This document shows, one piece after another, positions 44,861 to 52,709 of a stretch of DNA of 64,000 nt. Position 1 is the stretch's first letter; each line of letters opens with the position of its first letter. Source of the DNA: Streptomyces sp. B21-083 (GTDB lineage: Bacteria > Actinomycetota > Actinomycetes > Streptomycetales > Streptomycetaceae); the NCBI RefSeq assembly GCF_036898825.1, contig NZ_JARUND010000001.1, positions 620,001 to 684,000 on the forward strand, given 5' to 3'. The notes under the pieces were generated by a model. The model was not told where the DNA came from and did no database searches. It was given only the letters and a program-made list of their open reading frames with translations. The position numbers and the translations under genes are program-made.

Positions 44861-46579
44861 TCACACGACGGGTGCGGGCCGGTGGGCGCGCAGGGCGACG
44901 GTCAGTGTGTGCGGTCCGTGCCCGCCGAGGTAGACGCGGTTCCCGGTCGTCGCGTCGGTGCCGCCGACCACGGTGTAGTCCTGCCCCGGGTCATAGCGCA
45001 GTACGTCGCTCCGGTCCGGTCCGGCGAGCGGTTCACCCGCCTCGACGGCGACCTCGACCCGGATCTCGTCGTCGCCGACACGGTAGGACAGCGGCTCGGT
45101 CGTCAGGCACCAGCTTCCGTCGCCGAGCGGTATGGCGCCCTGCGGCTCGCCGCCCGGCCGGAAGGTCAGTTCGAGGGCCCAGGGCACCGGTGGGCCGCTG
45201 ATGTCGATCCGTAGGTCCGCCCCGTCCTCCCGCAGGTCGACCTCGACTCGGGTCGTGTGGGAGACCTCGTCCTGAGGGCGCTCGGGGAAGGCCATCGCCG
45301 CGGAGAAGCGGCCCTCGTCCACCAGGCGGTAGGCACCGTCGTCGCGCCTCCGGTCCTTCGGGAGCGGCTGGTAGTAGGCGGTTGTGAGGGTTCCGGTGAG
45401 CCGGTACCGGTTGTCGGCGAGCTGTTCCATGTCGGCGGCGCGGAAGGGGCCCAGGTCGAAGAACCCTCGCGAGAGGCGGACCGCGTCGAGGACGGCGGCA
45501 CCGGCGAACAGGCGCACGAAGGTGGGGTTGCAGGCGAGGCCCGAGCGGATGCGCCGATGCTCGGGCACGTCGGAGCCGCCGTACACCACGGTGTGCGCGG
45601 TGGCCGAGGCGTGTGCGGCGAGGCGTGCGGTGGGGAGGTACCGGTCGCGCGGGAGCTTCTCCGCGTCCGGGGCCGGCAGGGCGCGGCACAGATCCGGGGT
45701 GAGGAGGGTCTGGGCGAGCAGGTCGGGGTCGTCGATGCCGTCGGCGGCCGCCAGGCGGGCCGCGCGGGCGAAGTCGCCCCGGCCGGTGCGGATCGCGAGC
45801 AGCCGGTAGTGCGGCAGGTAGGGCCACAGCGGGAACGAAAGCTTCTGGTCCTGGCGGCGCGAGTGGACGGTCTCCACCGTGCCGTCCGGCCTGATCAGGT
45901 CCAGTGTCGCGGTGAGGTTGCGTCGGACGGCGTCCAGCAGATCGGTACGCCCGAGCACCTCGGCCAGCAACAGCAGCGCCGGGTTGGTCACGATGGACGC
46001 GTAGACGGCGCTGCGTTCCGAGTACAGGCCCTCCGCGTCGATGTCGACGCCCTCGGAGAGCCACTCCTCGACACGGTCGAGCAGCCGGTCGTCCGGGAAC
46101 GACCGGTGCAGCCGGGCCAGCGCCGCGCACAGTTCCCAGCGGTGGTTCGGGGTGTGCACCCCACCGGTCAGGAGACTCCCCGTGGCGGCATGGGCGATCT
46201 CGGCGAGCGCCGCCGTGACGTCGTGCAGTTCCGGTCCCGCGCCGGCGGCGAGGACGTACGCGTCACACACGTCGTTGACGGTGAACGCGGAGTCCGGCGG
46301 TGACTGCACGTTGTCGCCGCCGGCGAAGAGGCCGGTGGTGGTCTGCGTGGCCCGCAGCGCCCGGACGTGGGTCGTCGCGGCGGCGACGGCCCGACTGCTG
46401 CCGTGCAGGGCCGAGTCCGGCGAACGGTACGCCGCGACCAGGGTCTTCACCCTCCGCGCCAGACCACGGTGCGGCACACCGGCGGGTTCCACGTCCGGGC
46501 CGGCCGCCGGCGGGGCGGCCGACCGGTCGGCGGCGCCGGCCACCGCGCGGACGAACTCGTGGTCGAGCGGGGTGGACAA
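44861..46579 (-). CDS. Second toroid-plus-beta-domain protein, heparinase-like
   Basis: 572 residues starting at TTG 46579, 7 nt after GAAGGA and directly behind the permease stop. The N-terminal half is helical (HTPNHRWELCAALARLHRSF, YSERSAVYASIVTNPALLLL, SRRQDQKLSFPLWPYLPHYR), and the C-terminal 200 residues are beta-strand-rich. An N-H-R-W plus Tyr-Ser-Glu-Arg arrangement recalls the heparinase II/III superfamily, but the family is not certain. No signal peptide; inferred cytoplasmic enzyme for imported glycans. It shares layout with the next gene but the two are not obviously close paralogues. Confidence 0.6.
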   Translation of the reverse strand: MSTPLDHEFVRAVAGAADRSAAPPAAGPDVEPAGVPHRGLARRVKTLVAAYRSPDSALHGSSRAVAAATTHVRALRATQTTTGLFAGGDNVQSPPDSAFTVNDVCDAYVLAAGAGPELHDVTAALAEIAHAATGSLLTGGVHTPNHRWELCAALARLHRSFPDDRLLDRVEEWLSEGVDIDAEGLYSERSAVYASIVTNPALLLLAEVLGRTDLLDAVRRNLTATLDLIRPDGTVETVHSRRQDQKLSFPLWPYLPHYRLLAIRTGRGDFARAARLAAADGIDDPDLLAQTLLTPDLCRALPAPDAEKLPRDRYLPTARLAAHASATAHTVVYGGSDVPEHRRIRSGLACNPTFVRLFAGAAVLDAVRLSRGFFDLGPFRAADMEQLADNRYRLTGTLTTAYYQPLPKDRRRDDGAYRLVDEGRFSAAMAFPERPQDEVSHTTRVEVDLREDGADLRIDISGPPVPWALELTFRPGGEPQGAIPLGDGSWCLTTEPLSYRVGDDEIRVEVAVEAGEPLAGPDRSDVLRYDPGQDYTVVGGTDATTGNRVYLGGHGPHTLTVALRAHRPAPVV

Positions 46580-46581
46580 GG

Positions 46582-47484
46582 TCAGTCCTTCAGTCCGGCG
46601 TTGATGTCGGCGCCCATGACGTAGCGCTGGAAGACCAGGAAGACGAGGATCAGCGGGATCATGGAGATGACCGACGCGCCCAGCAGTACCGACCAGTTGA
46701 TGTTCTGCGCTCCGACGATGCTCTGGATGCCGATCTGCACGGTGAACTTGTCGGGGTCGTTGAGCATCAGCAGCGGCCAGATGTAGTCGTTCCAGCGCCA
46801 CTGGAAGGACAGGATCGCGAGGGTCAGCATGATGGGCCGGGAGAGCGGCACCATGATCCGCAGGAAGATCGACAGTTCCTTGGCGCCGTCGATGCGCGCG
46901 GCTTCCACGAGTTCGTCGGGAACTGTCAGGAAGAACTGGCGGAACATGAAGCATCCGGTCGCGGTGAGCACGGCCGGGAGGATGATGCCGGCGAACGAGT
47001 TGTAGAGGCCGAGGTTGCGGACCACCAGGAACTCGGGGGCGAGCATGACCTCGGACGGCAGCATCGTGGTGGCCAGGATGCAGATGAAGAACGCCTTGAG
47101 CCATCGGTTGTCGTACTTGGCCAGCGCGTAGCCGGTGCAGCAGCTGACGCCCACCGTGAGGATCGTCGTGACCACGCACACGAGGGCCGTGTTGATGAAG
47201 TACTGGGAGAAGTTGGCGCTGTCCCACGCTGCCTTGAAACCCGACAGGGTGGGGTTGTGCGGAATGAGCGTCAGCGGATACGAGAACAGGTCGCTTGACG
47301 GCTTGAAGGAGCTGAGGACGAACCACAGCACCGGAAACCCGTACAGGCACGCCAGGATCCACAGCAGTGTCGTCGGGGCGATCGCCCGCCGGAGCCCGCC
47401 GGTGGCCGCCGGGCGGGACGGCTTCTTGGCGCGGGGCGGTTCGGCATCGGCGTCGAGCGGGCGCGGCATGTCTGTGGTTGTCAT
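46582..47484 (-). CDS. Carbohydrate ABC transporter permease (MalG type)
   Basis: 300 residues with six membrane helices and the EAA loop EAARIDGAKELSIFLRIMVP, which contacts the ATPase. The C-terminus YVMGADINAGLKD is typical of MalG/CUT1 permeases. It overlaps the partner permease stop by ATGA and is followed after only 2 nt by a toroid protein gene. With the other permease and the lipoprotein it forms a CUT1 importer for oligosaccharides. Confidence 0.93.
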   Translation of the reverse strand: MTTTDMPRPLDADAEPPRAKKPSRPAATGGLRRAIAPTTLLWILACLYGFPVLWFVLSSFKPSSDLFSYPLTLIPHNPTLSGFKAAWDSANFSQYFINTALVCVVTTILTVGVSCCTGYALAKYDNRWLKAFFICILATTMLPSEVMLAPEFLVVRNLGLYNSFAGIILPAVLTATGCFMFRQFFLTVPDELVEAARIDGAKELSIFLRIMVPLSRPIMLTLAILSFQWRWNDYIWPLLMLNDPDKFTVQIGIQSIVGAQNINWSVLLGASVISMIPLILVFLVFQRYVMGADINAGLKD

Positions 47485-48392
47485 CGGTTCTCCACCCGTC
47501 GGTTGACGACCAGCTGGATGATCGCGACGGCCATCAGGATGAGCATGAGCACGAACGACGCGGCGCTCGCGTAGCCGATCTGGCCCCGCTTGAAGCCGGT
47601 CTCGTAGATGTACTGGACGAGCAGGTTGTTCGACGTGCCGGGTCCGCCGTTGTTGAGGGCGACGAACACCGGGTATTCCTTCATCGCGTTGATCGTGTTG
47701 AGAAGGATGACGATGAACGAGGTGGGCGCGATGCTCGGCAGCGTGATGCTGAAGAACTGGCGCCAGGGGCCGGCGCCGTCGAGCGAGGCCGCCTCGTAGT
47801 AGGACACCGGTACGTTCTTGATCGCCGCGATGAACAGCAGCATGGAGAAGCCCGTCCAGGCCCAGGACGCCGCCATCACGACCACTATCAGCGACAGGTC
47901 CGCGTTCGACTGCCACGGAACGGCGCTGCCACCGAACTTCTCGATGACGTAGTTGACCAGTCCGAAGTTCTCACCGAACATCCACCGCCACAGGACACCC
48001 ACCACGATGGGCGACAGCAGCCACGGGATGAAGAAGAGGACGCGGGCGACCGACGCGCCCTTGGCGTGCTTGCTCACCAACAGGTTGGCGGTGAGCAGCG
48101 ACACCGCGAAGTTCAGCGGCACGAAGAGCACCGCGTACAGCAGCGTCCGCGTCAGCGCGTCGTAGAAGGTGGAGTCCCCGATCAGGTTGTGGTAGTTGTC
48201 CAGCCCGATGAACTGGTACGCCCCCACACCTGTGTAGTTCGTGAACGAGTAGATGAGCCCGATCACCGCAGGCCAGACGAAGAACAGCGCGAAGAGCACG
48301 ACATTGGCCGCGATGAGGACGAGCGGCGCAAGGGTGTACTTACTGCGTCTCCTGGGCGGGCGCGTGGACACGTCCGAGGCGCGTTTTGTCAT
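47481..48392 (-). CDS. Carbohydrate ABC transporter permease (MalF type)
   Basis: 303 residues with six membrane helices. The EAA motif appears as YEAASLDGAGPWRQFFSITL, and GWAWTGFSMLLF-like and NNGGPGTSNNLLVQYIYETG segments are typical of sugar ABC permeases with the MalF role. ATG 48392 follows CAGGAAG. It is the second gene of the operon after the binding protein (119-nt gap). Confidence 0.93.
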   Translation of the reverse strand: MTKRASDVSTRPPRRRSKYTLAPLVLIAANVVLFALFFVWPAVIGLIYSFTNYTGVGAYQFIGLDNYHNLIGDSTFYDALTRTLLYAVLFVPLNFAVSLLTANLLVSKHAKGASVARVLFFIPWLLSPIVVGVLWRWMFGENFGLVNYVIEKFGGSAVPWQSNADLSLIVVVMAASWAWTGFSMLLFIAAIKNVPVSYYEAASLDGAGPWRQFFSITLPSIAPTSFIVILLNTINAMKEYPVFVALNNGGPGTSNNLLVQYIYETGFKRGQIGYASAASFVLMLILMAVAIIQLVVNRRVENR

Positions 48393-48511
48393 CTTCCTGT
48401 CTCCGTGCTGGTCGAATCGATTACCGGGGGCTCACGCGAGCCCCGCATTGCGTGGGCGCCGGGGCCGGGCGGCGTCGTCTGGGCACCGCCACCCGGCCCA
48501 CCGGCCTACGA

Positions 48512-49834
48512 TCAGCCGCCGACCTGCTGGTTGTAGCCGGCCACGATGTTCTCCAGGGCCTTGTCGGCCGACTGCTGGCCGTTGATCGCCTTGCCGAGCT
48601 CCGTCTTGGTCGGGTCCTCGGTGAGGCTCTTGCCCTTCAGCACCCAGTTGGTCTGCGCGCCGCTGAAGTAGCCGGAGATCGGGGCGTAGAGCGGGATCGA
48701 CTCGTTGTACAGCTTGAACGCCGCCTGTGCCGCCTCCGACTTGAAGGGGTACTTCGGGGTCAGACCGCTCTCGACCGGCAGGAACCCGGACGCCTCGCAC
48801 AGCGCCTGGTAGTGGGCCGGCTCGTACAGCCAGGACAGGAACTTCGTCGCGGCGGTGGCCGCGTCGCCGTTGTTGTTGAAGCCCACCGTCATGCCGCCGC
48901 TGTTGACGTCACTGGCCTGCACCGGCTGGGCGGGGGTCGGGACGCTCGCCCACTCGAACTTCTTGATGCTCTCCGCGAAGGCGGGAACCTGCCACACGCC
49001 GGACCAGTAGGCGACGACGTCACCGCTCTGGAACATGGCGGACGGGTCGGCGCCGCTGGTCCACACCGACTTCGGCATGGTCTTGTCGTCGTTCCAGCCG
49101 ACGAAGGTGTTCACGGCCTTCTTGGTCGCCTCGTCCACCGAGAACTTGCCGGAGTCGTCCGCGTGGACGTACTGGCCGCCCATCTCGTACACCATGGCGC
49201 GGAGCCGGGACGGCGACTGGTCGAAGGTCAGGGAGTACTTGGCCTTGGTCTTCTCGCGGACCTCGTTGGCCGCCTTGATGAAGTCGGTCCAGGTCCAGGT
49301 CTTGTCGGGCGAGGTCGGGAAGGAGACGCCGGCCTTCTCGAAGAGCGACTTGTTGATGAACATGCCGGACGCGGTGACGTCCGAGGGGATGGACAGCACC
49401 TTCCCGGACGAGTCCTTCGCCAGGAAGTTGGCGTTGATGTTGTTGCTCTTCTTGTTGGCGATGGAGCTGAGGTCGAGCAGCTTGCTCGACCAGATCGGGT
49501 CCAGCGCCGGCACGGCCGCCACGTCGGGCAGGGAGTTCGCCTGCGCGGCGTTGTGCAGTTTCGTCGTGTAGCCGTCGTACGGGAGGTTGACGAGCTTGAC
49601 GTCGACGCCCGTCTCCTTCTTGTACTGCGCCACCATCTTCTTCCAGCCCGCGTCCTGACCCGGAACCGTGGAGATCCAGAACGTCAGGGCCTTGGAGCTG
49701 CCGCCCGAGTCGCCGCCCCCGCCACAGGCGGAGAGCAGCAGGGCGCCTGCCGTGGCAGCGGCGGCGAGGGGAGCCACGCGGCGCATGCCGCCACGGCCGA
49801 GTCGGCGAGAGCGCCGTACACCCACAGTGGTCAT
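48512..49834 (-). CDS. Sugar-binding lipoprotein of the CUT1 ABC importer
   Basis: 440 residues. Signal peptide with lipobox LLLSAC, Cys37 being the lipidated residue, then a Gly/Ser linker and a type 1 extracellular solute-binding fold: KALTFWISTVPGQDAGWKKM at the start, many surface aromatic residues and DPTKTELGKAINGQQSADKA at the end. It captures an oligosaccharide outside the membrane. AAGGGATCG precedes the ATG at 49834. It heads the five-gene operon running to 42973. No ATPase gene is present; in Streptomyces the shared MsiK ATPase energises such importers. Confidence 0.93.
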   Translation of the reverse strand: MTTVGVRRSRRLGRGGMRRVAPLAAAATAGALLLSACGGGGDSGGSSKALTFWISTVPGQDAGWKKMVAQYKKETGVDVKLVNLPYDGYTTKLHNAAQANSLPDVAAVPALDPIWSSKLLDLSSIANKKSNNINANFLAKDSSGKVLSIPSDVTASGMFINKSLFEKAGVSFPTSPDKTWTWTDFIKAANEVREKTKAKYSLTFDQSPSRLRAMVYEMGGQYVHADDSGKFSVDEATKKAVNTFVGWNDDKTMPKSVWTSGADPSAMFQSGDVVAYWSGVWQVPAFAESIKKFEWASVPTPAQPVQASDVNSGGMTVGFNNNGDAATAATKFLSWLYEPAHYQALCEASGFLPVESGLTPKYPFKSEAAQAAFKLYNESIPLYAPISGYFSGAQTNWVLKGKSLTEDPTKTELGKAINGQQSADKALENIVAGYNQQVGG

Positions 49835-50069
49835 CTTCGATCCCTTGTTTCGTCGTAGGAGACGGAGCACGGCGCCGACTGAGGCGGCACGGGTGCATTT
49901 TGCAGGAAAGGTCACTTTCGGGGGGCGCGGCCTCGCCCGGCCGCGTCGTCCACGCGGGGCGGGATCCCCGGCCGTCCTGGCCGTCACCGCACGGGCACGC
50001 CCTCGTGCGGTTGCCGTACGTCGAGTACGGGCGGGAGGCTCACCCCAAGTCGGCGTCCCGGCCGACTTA

Positions 50070-50082
50070 GAAAGCGCTTGTC
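50070..50082. promoter_or_regulatory. LacI-type operator-like site in the sugar operon upstream region
   Basis: GAAAGCGCTTGTC has the perfect core AAGCGCTT (50072-50079), the usual centre of LacI-family operators. It lies 236 nt upstream of the binding-protein start and 30 nt beyond the ROK gene stop, within the 277-nt region that must hold the promoter of the sugar operon. No LacI-family gene is in the window. Confidence 0.4.
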
Positions 50083-50111
50083 CGGACATTGGCAGACCGA
50101 GTCCGAACCCG

Positions 50112-51254
50112 TCAATCCTTCGCCCGCGCCGCCTGGGTCACGGTTTGGACTCCTCTGGCGACCGCGAGCCGGGCGGCGCCCACGACGGTGCCGAGATCAC
50201 CGATCTGACTGCTGACCACTTCGGTGGGCCAGCTCAGCCGCTCCAGCTCGGCCCGCACACCGGGCAGGAGCTGCGGGAACGCTCCGGTGCTGCCGCTCAG
50301 GACGAGCAGCCCTGGGTCGAGTACGGCGGTCACGGCGGCGGCCAGCCGGCCCACGTCCACGGCGTGCCGTTCAACGATCGCGCGGGCGGGGGCGCTGCCA
50401 TGCCCGGCCAGCGCGAACAGCCGTTCGGCGGTACGAGGACATGAAACGTCGGATTCCGGCCAGACCTCGGCGGCCCGGCGCAGCAGGGAGCGGGCGCCGA
50501 TGTACTCCTCCAGGGCCTCACGGCGGGGCTCCAGGGCGTCGTCCCAGGGGTAGGGCAGCCGGGCGAGCTCTCCGGCCGCCCCGTTGGCACCGGCGAGCAC
50601 CTGGCCCCCCACGACGATGCCCAGACCGATACCGACACCGATCCGCAGATAGCCGAAGGTGTGCCGGCCACGCGCCGCGCCCTCGTGCAGCTCGGCGAGC
50701 GCGGCGCAGTTGACGTTGTTCTCCAGGTGGACGGGCACCCCGGGCGGCAGCGCCACGGCCACCGCGTCGAAGACGGGCCCCGCCTTGGCGGTCGCCGGAC
50801 GCGCGGTGCCCTCCTCGGCGCGTGCGGTGACGTCACCGACGGCCACCACGATGGTGCGCAGCGGCGCGTCGGCGGGGAGCGCGCACAGCGCTTCGCGCAC
50901 CACGTCGGCGGCCTGGTCGCGGGAGCCGGTGGCCTCGGCGAGCAGGGTGCCGTCCAGGGCGCAGCCGCGCACCCGGGTCAGGGCGGGACCGAGGTCGACG
51001 GCGAGTACGGAGCCGGCCGCAGGGCCGAGTCCGTACACGGCGGCGGAGCGGCCCGTGCCGCCGGAGGCGATGCCGGAGTGGGCGGCGAGCCGGGCGCTCT
51101 CCAGCTCGGCCACGGCTGAGGACACGGTCGGCTTCGACAGGCCCGCCAGAGTCGCGAGTTGCGGCCGGGTGGCCGTGCCCGCCCCGGCCAGCACGGCGAA
51201 CACCGCGCTCGCGCTCTCGGTCAGGCGGGGGGCCTTCGCCACTTCGTGTTCCAC
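50112..51254 (-). CDS. ROK family transcriptional regulator, zinc motif lost
   Basis: 380 residues: N-terminal winged helix (about 18-75, TRPQLATLAGLSKPTVSSAV) and a ROK sugar-kinase-like domain (about 85-370) with VLAVDLGPALTRVRG and VHLENNVNCAALAELHEGAA. The usual ROK zinc site (GHxPV followed by CxCGxxGCLE) is missing; the place reads GELARLPYPWDDALEPRREA. It is therefore a regulator, not a kinase, and may respond to sugar in an unusual way. GTG 51254 follows GGGGGAGA. It is divergent from a GlcNAc-kinase-like gene and adjacent to the sugar ABC operon, the two probable targets. Confidence 0.87.
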   Translation of the reverse strand: MEHEVAKAPRLTESASAVFAVLAGAGTATRPQLATLAGLSKPTVSSAVAELESARLAAHSGIASGGTGRSAAVYGLGPAAGSVLAVDLGPALTRVRGCALDGTLLAEATGSRDQAADVVREALCALPADAPLRTIVVAVGDVTARAEEGTARPATAKAGPVFDAVAVALPPGVPVHLENNVNCAALAELHEGAARGRHTFGYLRIGVGIGLGIVVGGQVLAGANGAAGELARLPYPWDDALEPRREALEEYIGARSLLRRAAEVWPESDVSCPRTAERLFALAGHGSAPARAIVERHAVDVGRLAAAVTAVLDPGLLVLSGSTGAFPQLLPGVRAELERLSWPTEVVSSQIGDLGTVVGAARLAVARGVQTVTQAARAKD

Positions 51255-51394
51255 AGTTCTCCCCCAGGTCGAGGGCCGCGCTCCCCCGGTAGCTCGATGT
51301 CGTGGGGATGCGGCGACGGGATGCCTTGGTATCGCGGTTTCCCGCCTCGTTCCGGCCCGTCGGGCCGCCATCTCGGTCGAGTGCGCGATACCTC

Positions 51395-51434
51395 TTGACA
51401 CGCACTGTACTTCGTTAGTTAACTTCCTAACGAA
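51395..51434 (+). promoter_or_regulatory. Sigma70-like promoter with ROK-type operator for the kinase gene
   Basis: TTGACA at 51395-51400 is a consensus -35 box; a -10 is unclear (TAGTTA or TTAACT, 51416-51424). TTCGTTAG (51411-51418) and CTAACGAA (51427-51434) are perfect inverted arms around TTAACTTC, a layout (GTTAG...CTAAC) that resembles actinobacterial ROK operators. The site lies about 150 nt before GTG 51585 and about 160 nt before the ROK start, inside a 330-nt gap with no other gene. Confidence 0.65.
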
Positions 51435-51584
51435 TGTCACGGTACTCGCCTGCCGTGTCCGCCCAGAGGCCCGTCCCGGGGCTTCCCTAAGCTCTTCCGC
51501 ACAGCTTCCGTACGGCAGGTTTTCCCTGCTCCCGGCACGGTTCGCCCACCGTCGCAGCCACAGCGCAACGACGAAAGAGGATCC

Positions 51585-52493
51585 GTGCAGGACTCCCCCT
51601 TCCCGCGCCCGCTCGTCGTGGGCATCGACGTGGGCGGCACCAAGACGCATCTGCGCGCCTACGCCGGGGACGATCTGATCGCCGATCACGTCCGCCCCAG
51701 CAGCGGCTGGCAGCCGCACGACCCCGTGGCCGCCGCCGGCTGGCTGGCCGAACTGGTCACCGGCGCCCTGCCCACGGGCGCGCGCCCGTCCGCCGTCGCC
51801 GTGGGCGCACACGCCTGCGAGACACCCCGCCAGTGCGCCCAGATCCGCAGCGCCCTGCGTCCCCACTTCGACGCGCCCGCGTCCGTCGTCGGCGACGCCG
51901 AACTGCTCGTGCCCGCCGCCGGTCTGGACCGGGGCGCCGGCCTGGTCGCCGGCACCGGTTCCGTCGCGGTGGGCCGCCGCGAGGACGGCACCCTCGTGCA
52001 GGTCGGCGGCTGGGGCGCGCTCCTCGGCGACGAGGGCGGCTCCGCCGGTCTGGTCCGCGAGGCCGTCCGCGCGGTGTGGGCGGCGCACGACCGGGGCGAG
52101 GAACCCGACGAACTCGCCGAGGGCCTCCTCGCCGCGTTCGGGGTGCCCGACGTGCCCGCGCTCGGTGGGGCACTGGAGGCCGCCACTTCTCCCTCGGCCG
52201 GCTGGGGCCGGCACGCGCCGGTCGTGTTCGCCGCCGCCGAGGCGGGCTCGTCACTCGCCGGTACGGTCGTCACCGACGGGGGCCGGTCACTCGCCGCGCT
52301 CGTCGCCCGACTCGCCGCGCGCGGTGTCCCGGTCGACGACGTCGTCATCGCGGGCGGTACTGTGCTCGCTCAACCAGCCCTGCACGAGGCGCTGTTGGCG
52401 TCACTTGCCCAACTCGTTCCCGGCGCCCGGCTACAGCCGTTGAGGGTGCCGCCGGTCGAAGGGGCCGTGGAGCTGGCTCGTTCACTCGTATGA
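51585..52493 (+). CDS. BadF/BadG/BcrA/BcrD-ATPase family sugar kinase, N-acetylglucosamine kinase-like
   Basis: 302 residues of the ASKHA fold. The phosphate-1 motif is VVGIDVGGTKTHLRAYAGD and the phosphate-2 motif GAGLVAGTGSVAVG; GGWGALLGDEGGSAGLVREA is the family signature and VIAGGTVLAQPAL the adenosine region. Eukaryotic N-acetylglucosamine kinase belongs here, so an amino sugar or other hexose is the likely substrate. GTG 51585 follows GAAAGAGGA. It is under a promoter with a ROK-like operator and is divergent from that regulator, suggesting it phosphorylates a monosaccharide released from the imported glycan. Confidence 0.83.
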   Translation: MQDSPFPRPLVVGIDVGGTKTHLRAYAGDDLIADHVRPSSGWQPHDPVAAAGWLAELVTGALPTGARPSAVAVGAHACETPRQCAQIRSALRPHFDAPASVVGDAELLVPAAGLDRGAGLVAGTGSVAVGRREDGTLVQVGGWGALLGDEGGSAGLVREAVRAVWAAHDRGEEPDELAEGLLAAFGVPDVPALGGALEAATSPSAGWGRHAPVVFAAAEAGSSLAGTVVTDGGRSLAALVARLAARGVPVDDVVIAGGTVLAQPALHEALLASLAQLVPGARLQPLRVPPVEGAVELARSLV

Positions 52494-52709
52494 CAGTTCG
52501 CGGCCGTCTCGCGGTCGCCGAACCATGGGCATCGGTACATGCCCTGGCCGTAGATCTTCGCTCGTACGACCCACCCCGTGTGCTTCCTCCTCCGGAAACA
52601 CACAACACGCAGGCCTCGTACACCCCATGTGCCCCATGCGTACCTGGGACACCGCCGTCCGCACGTCGTCACCCGGCCGCAGGGCCGAAGAACTCAAGAG
52701 AGGCATCGC

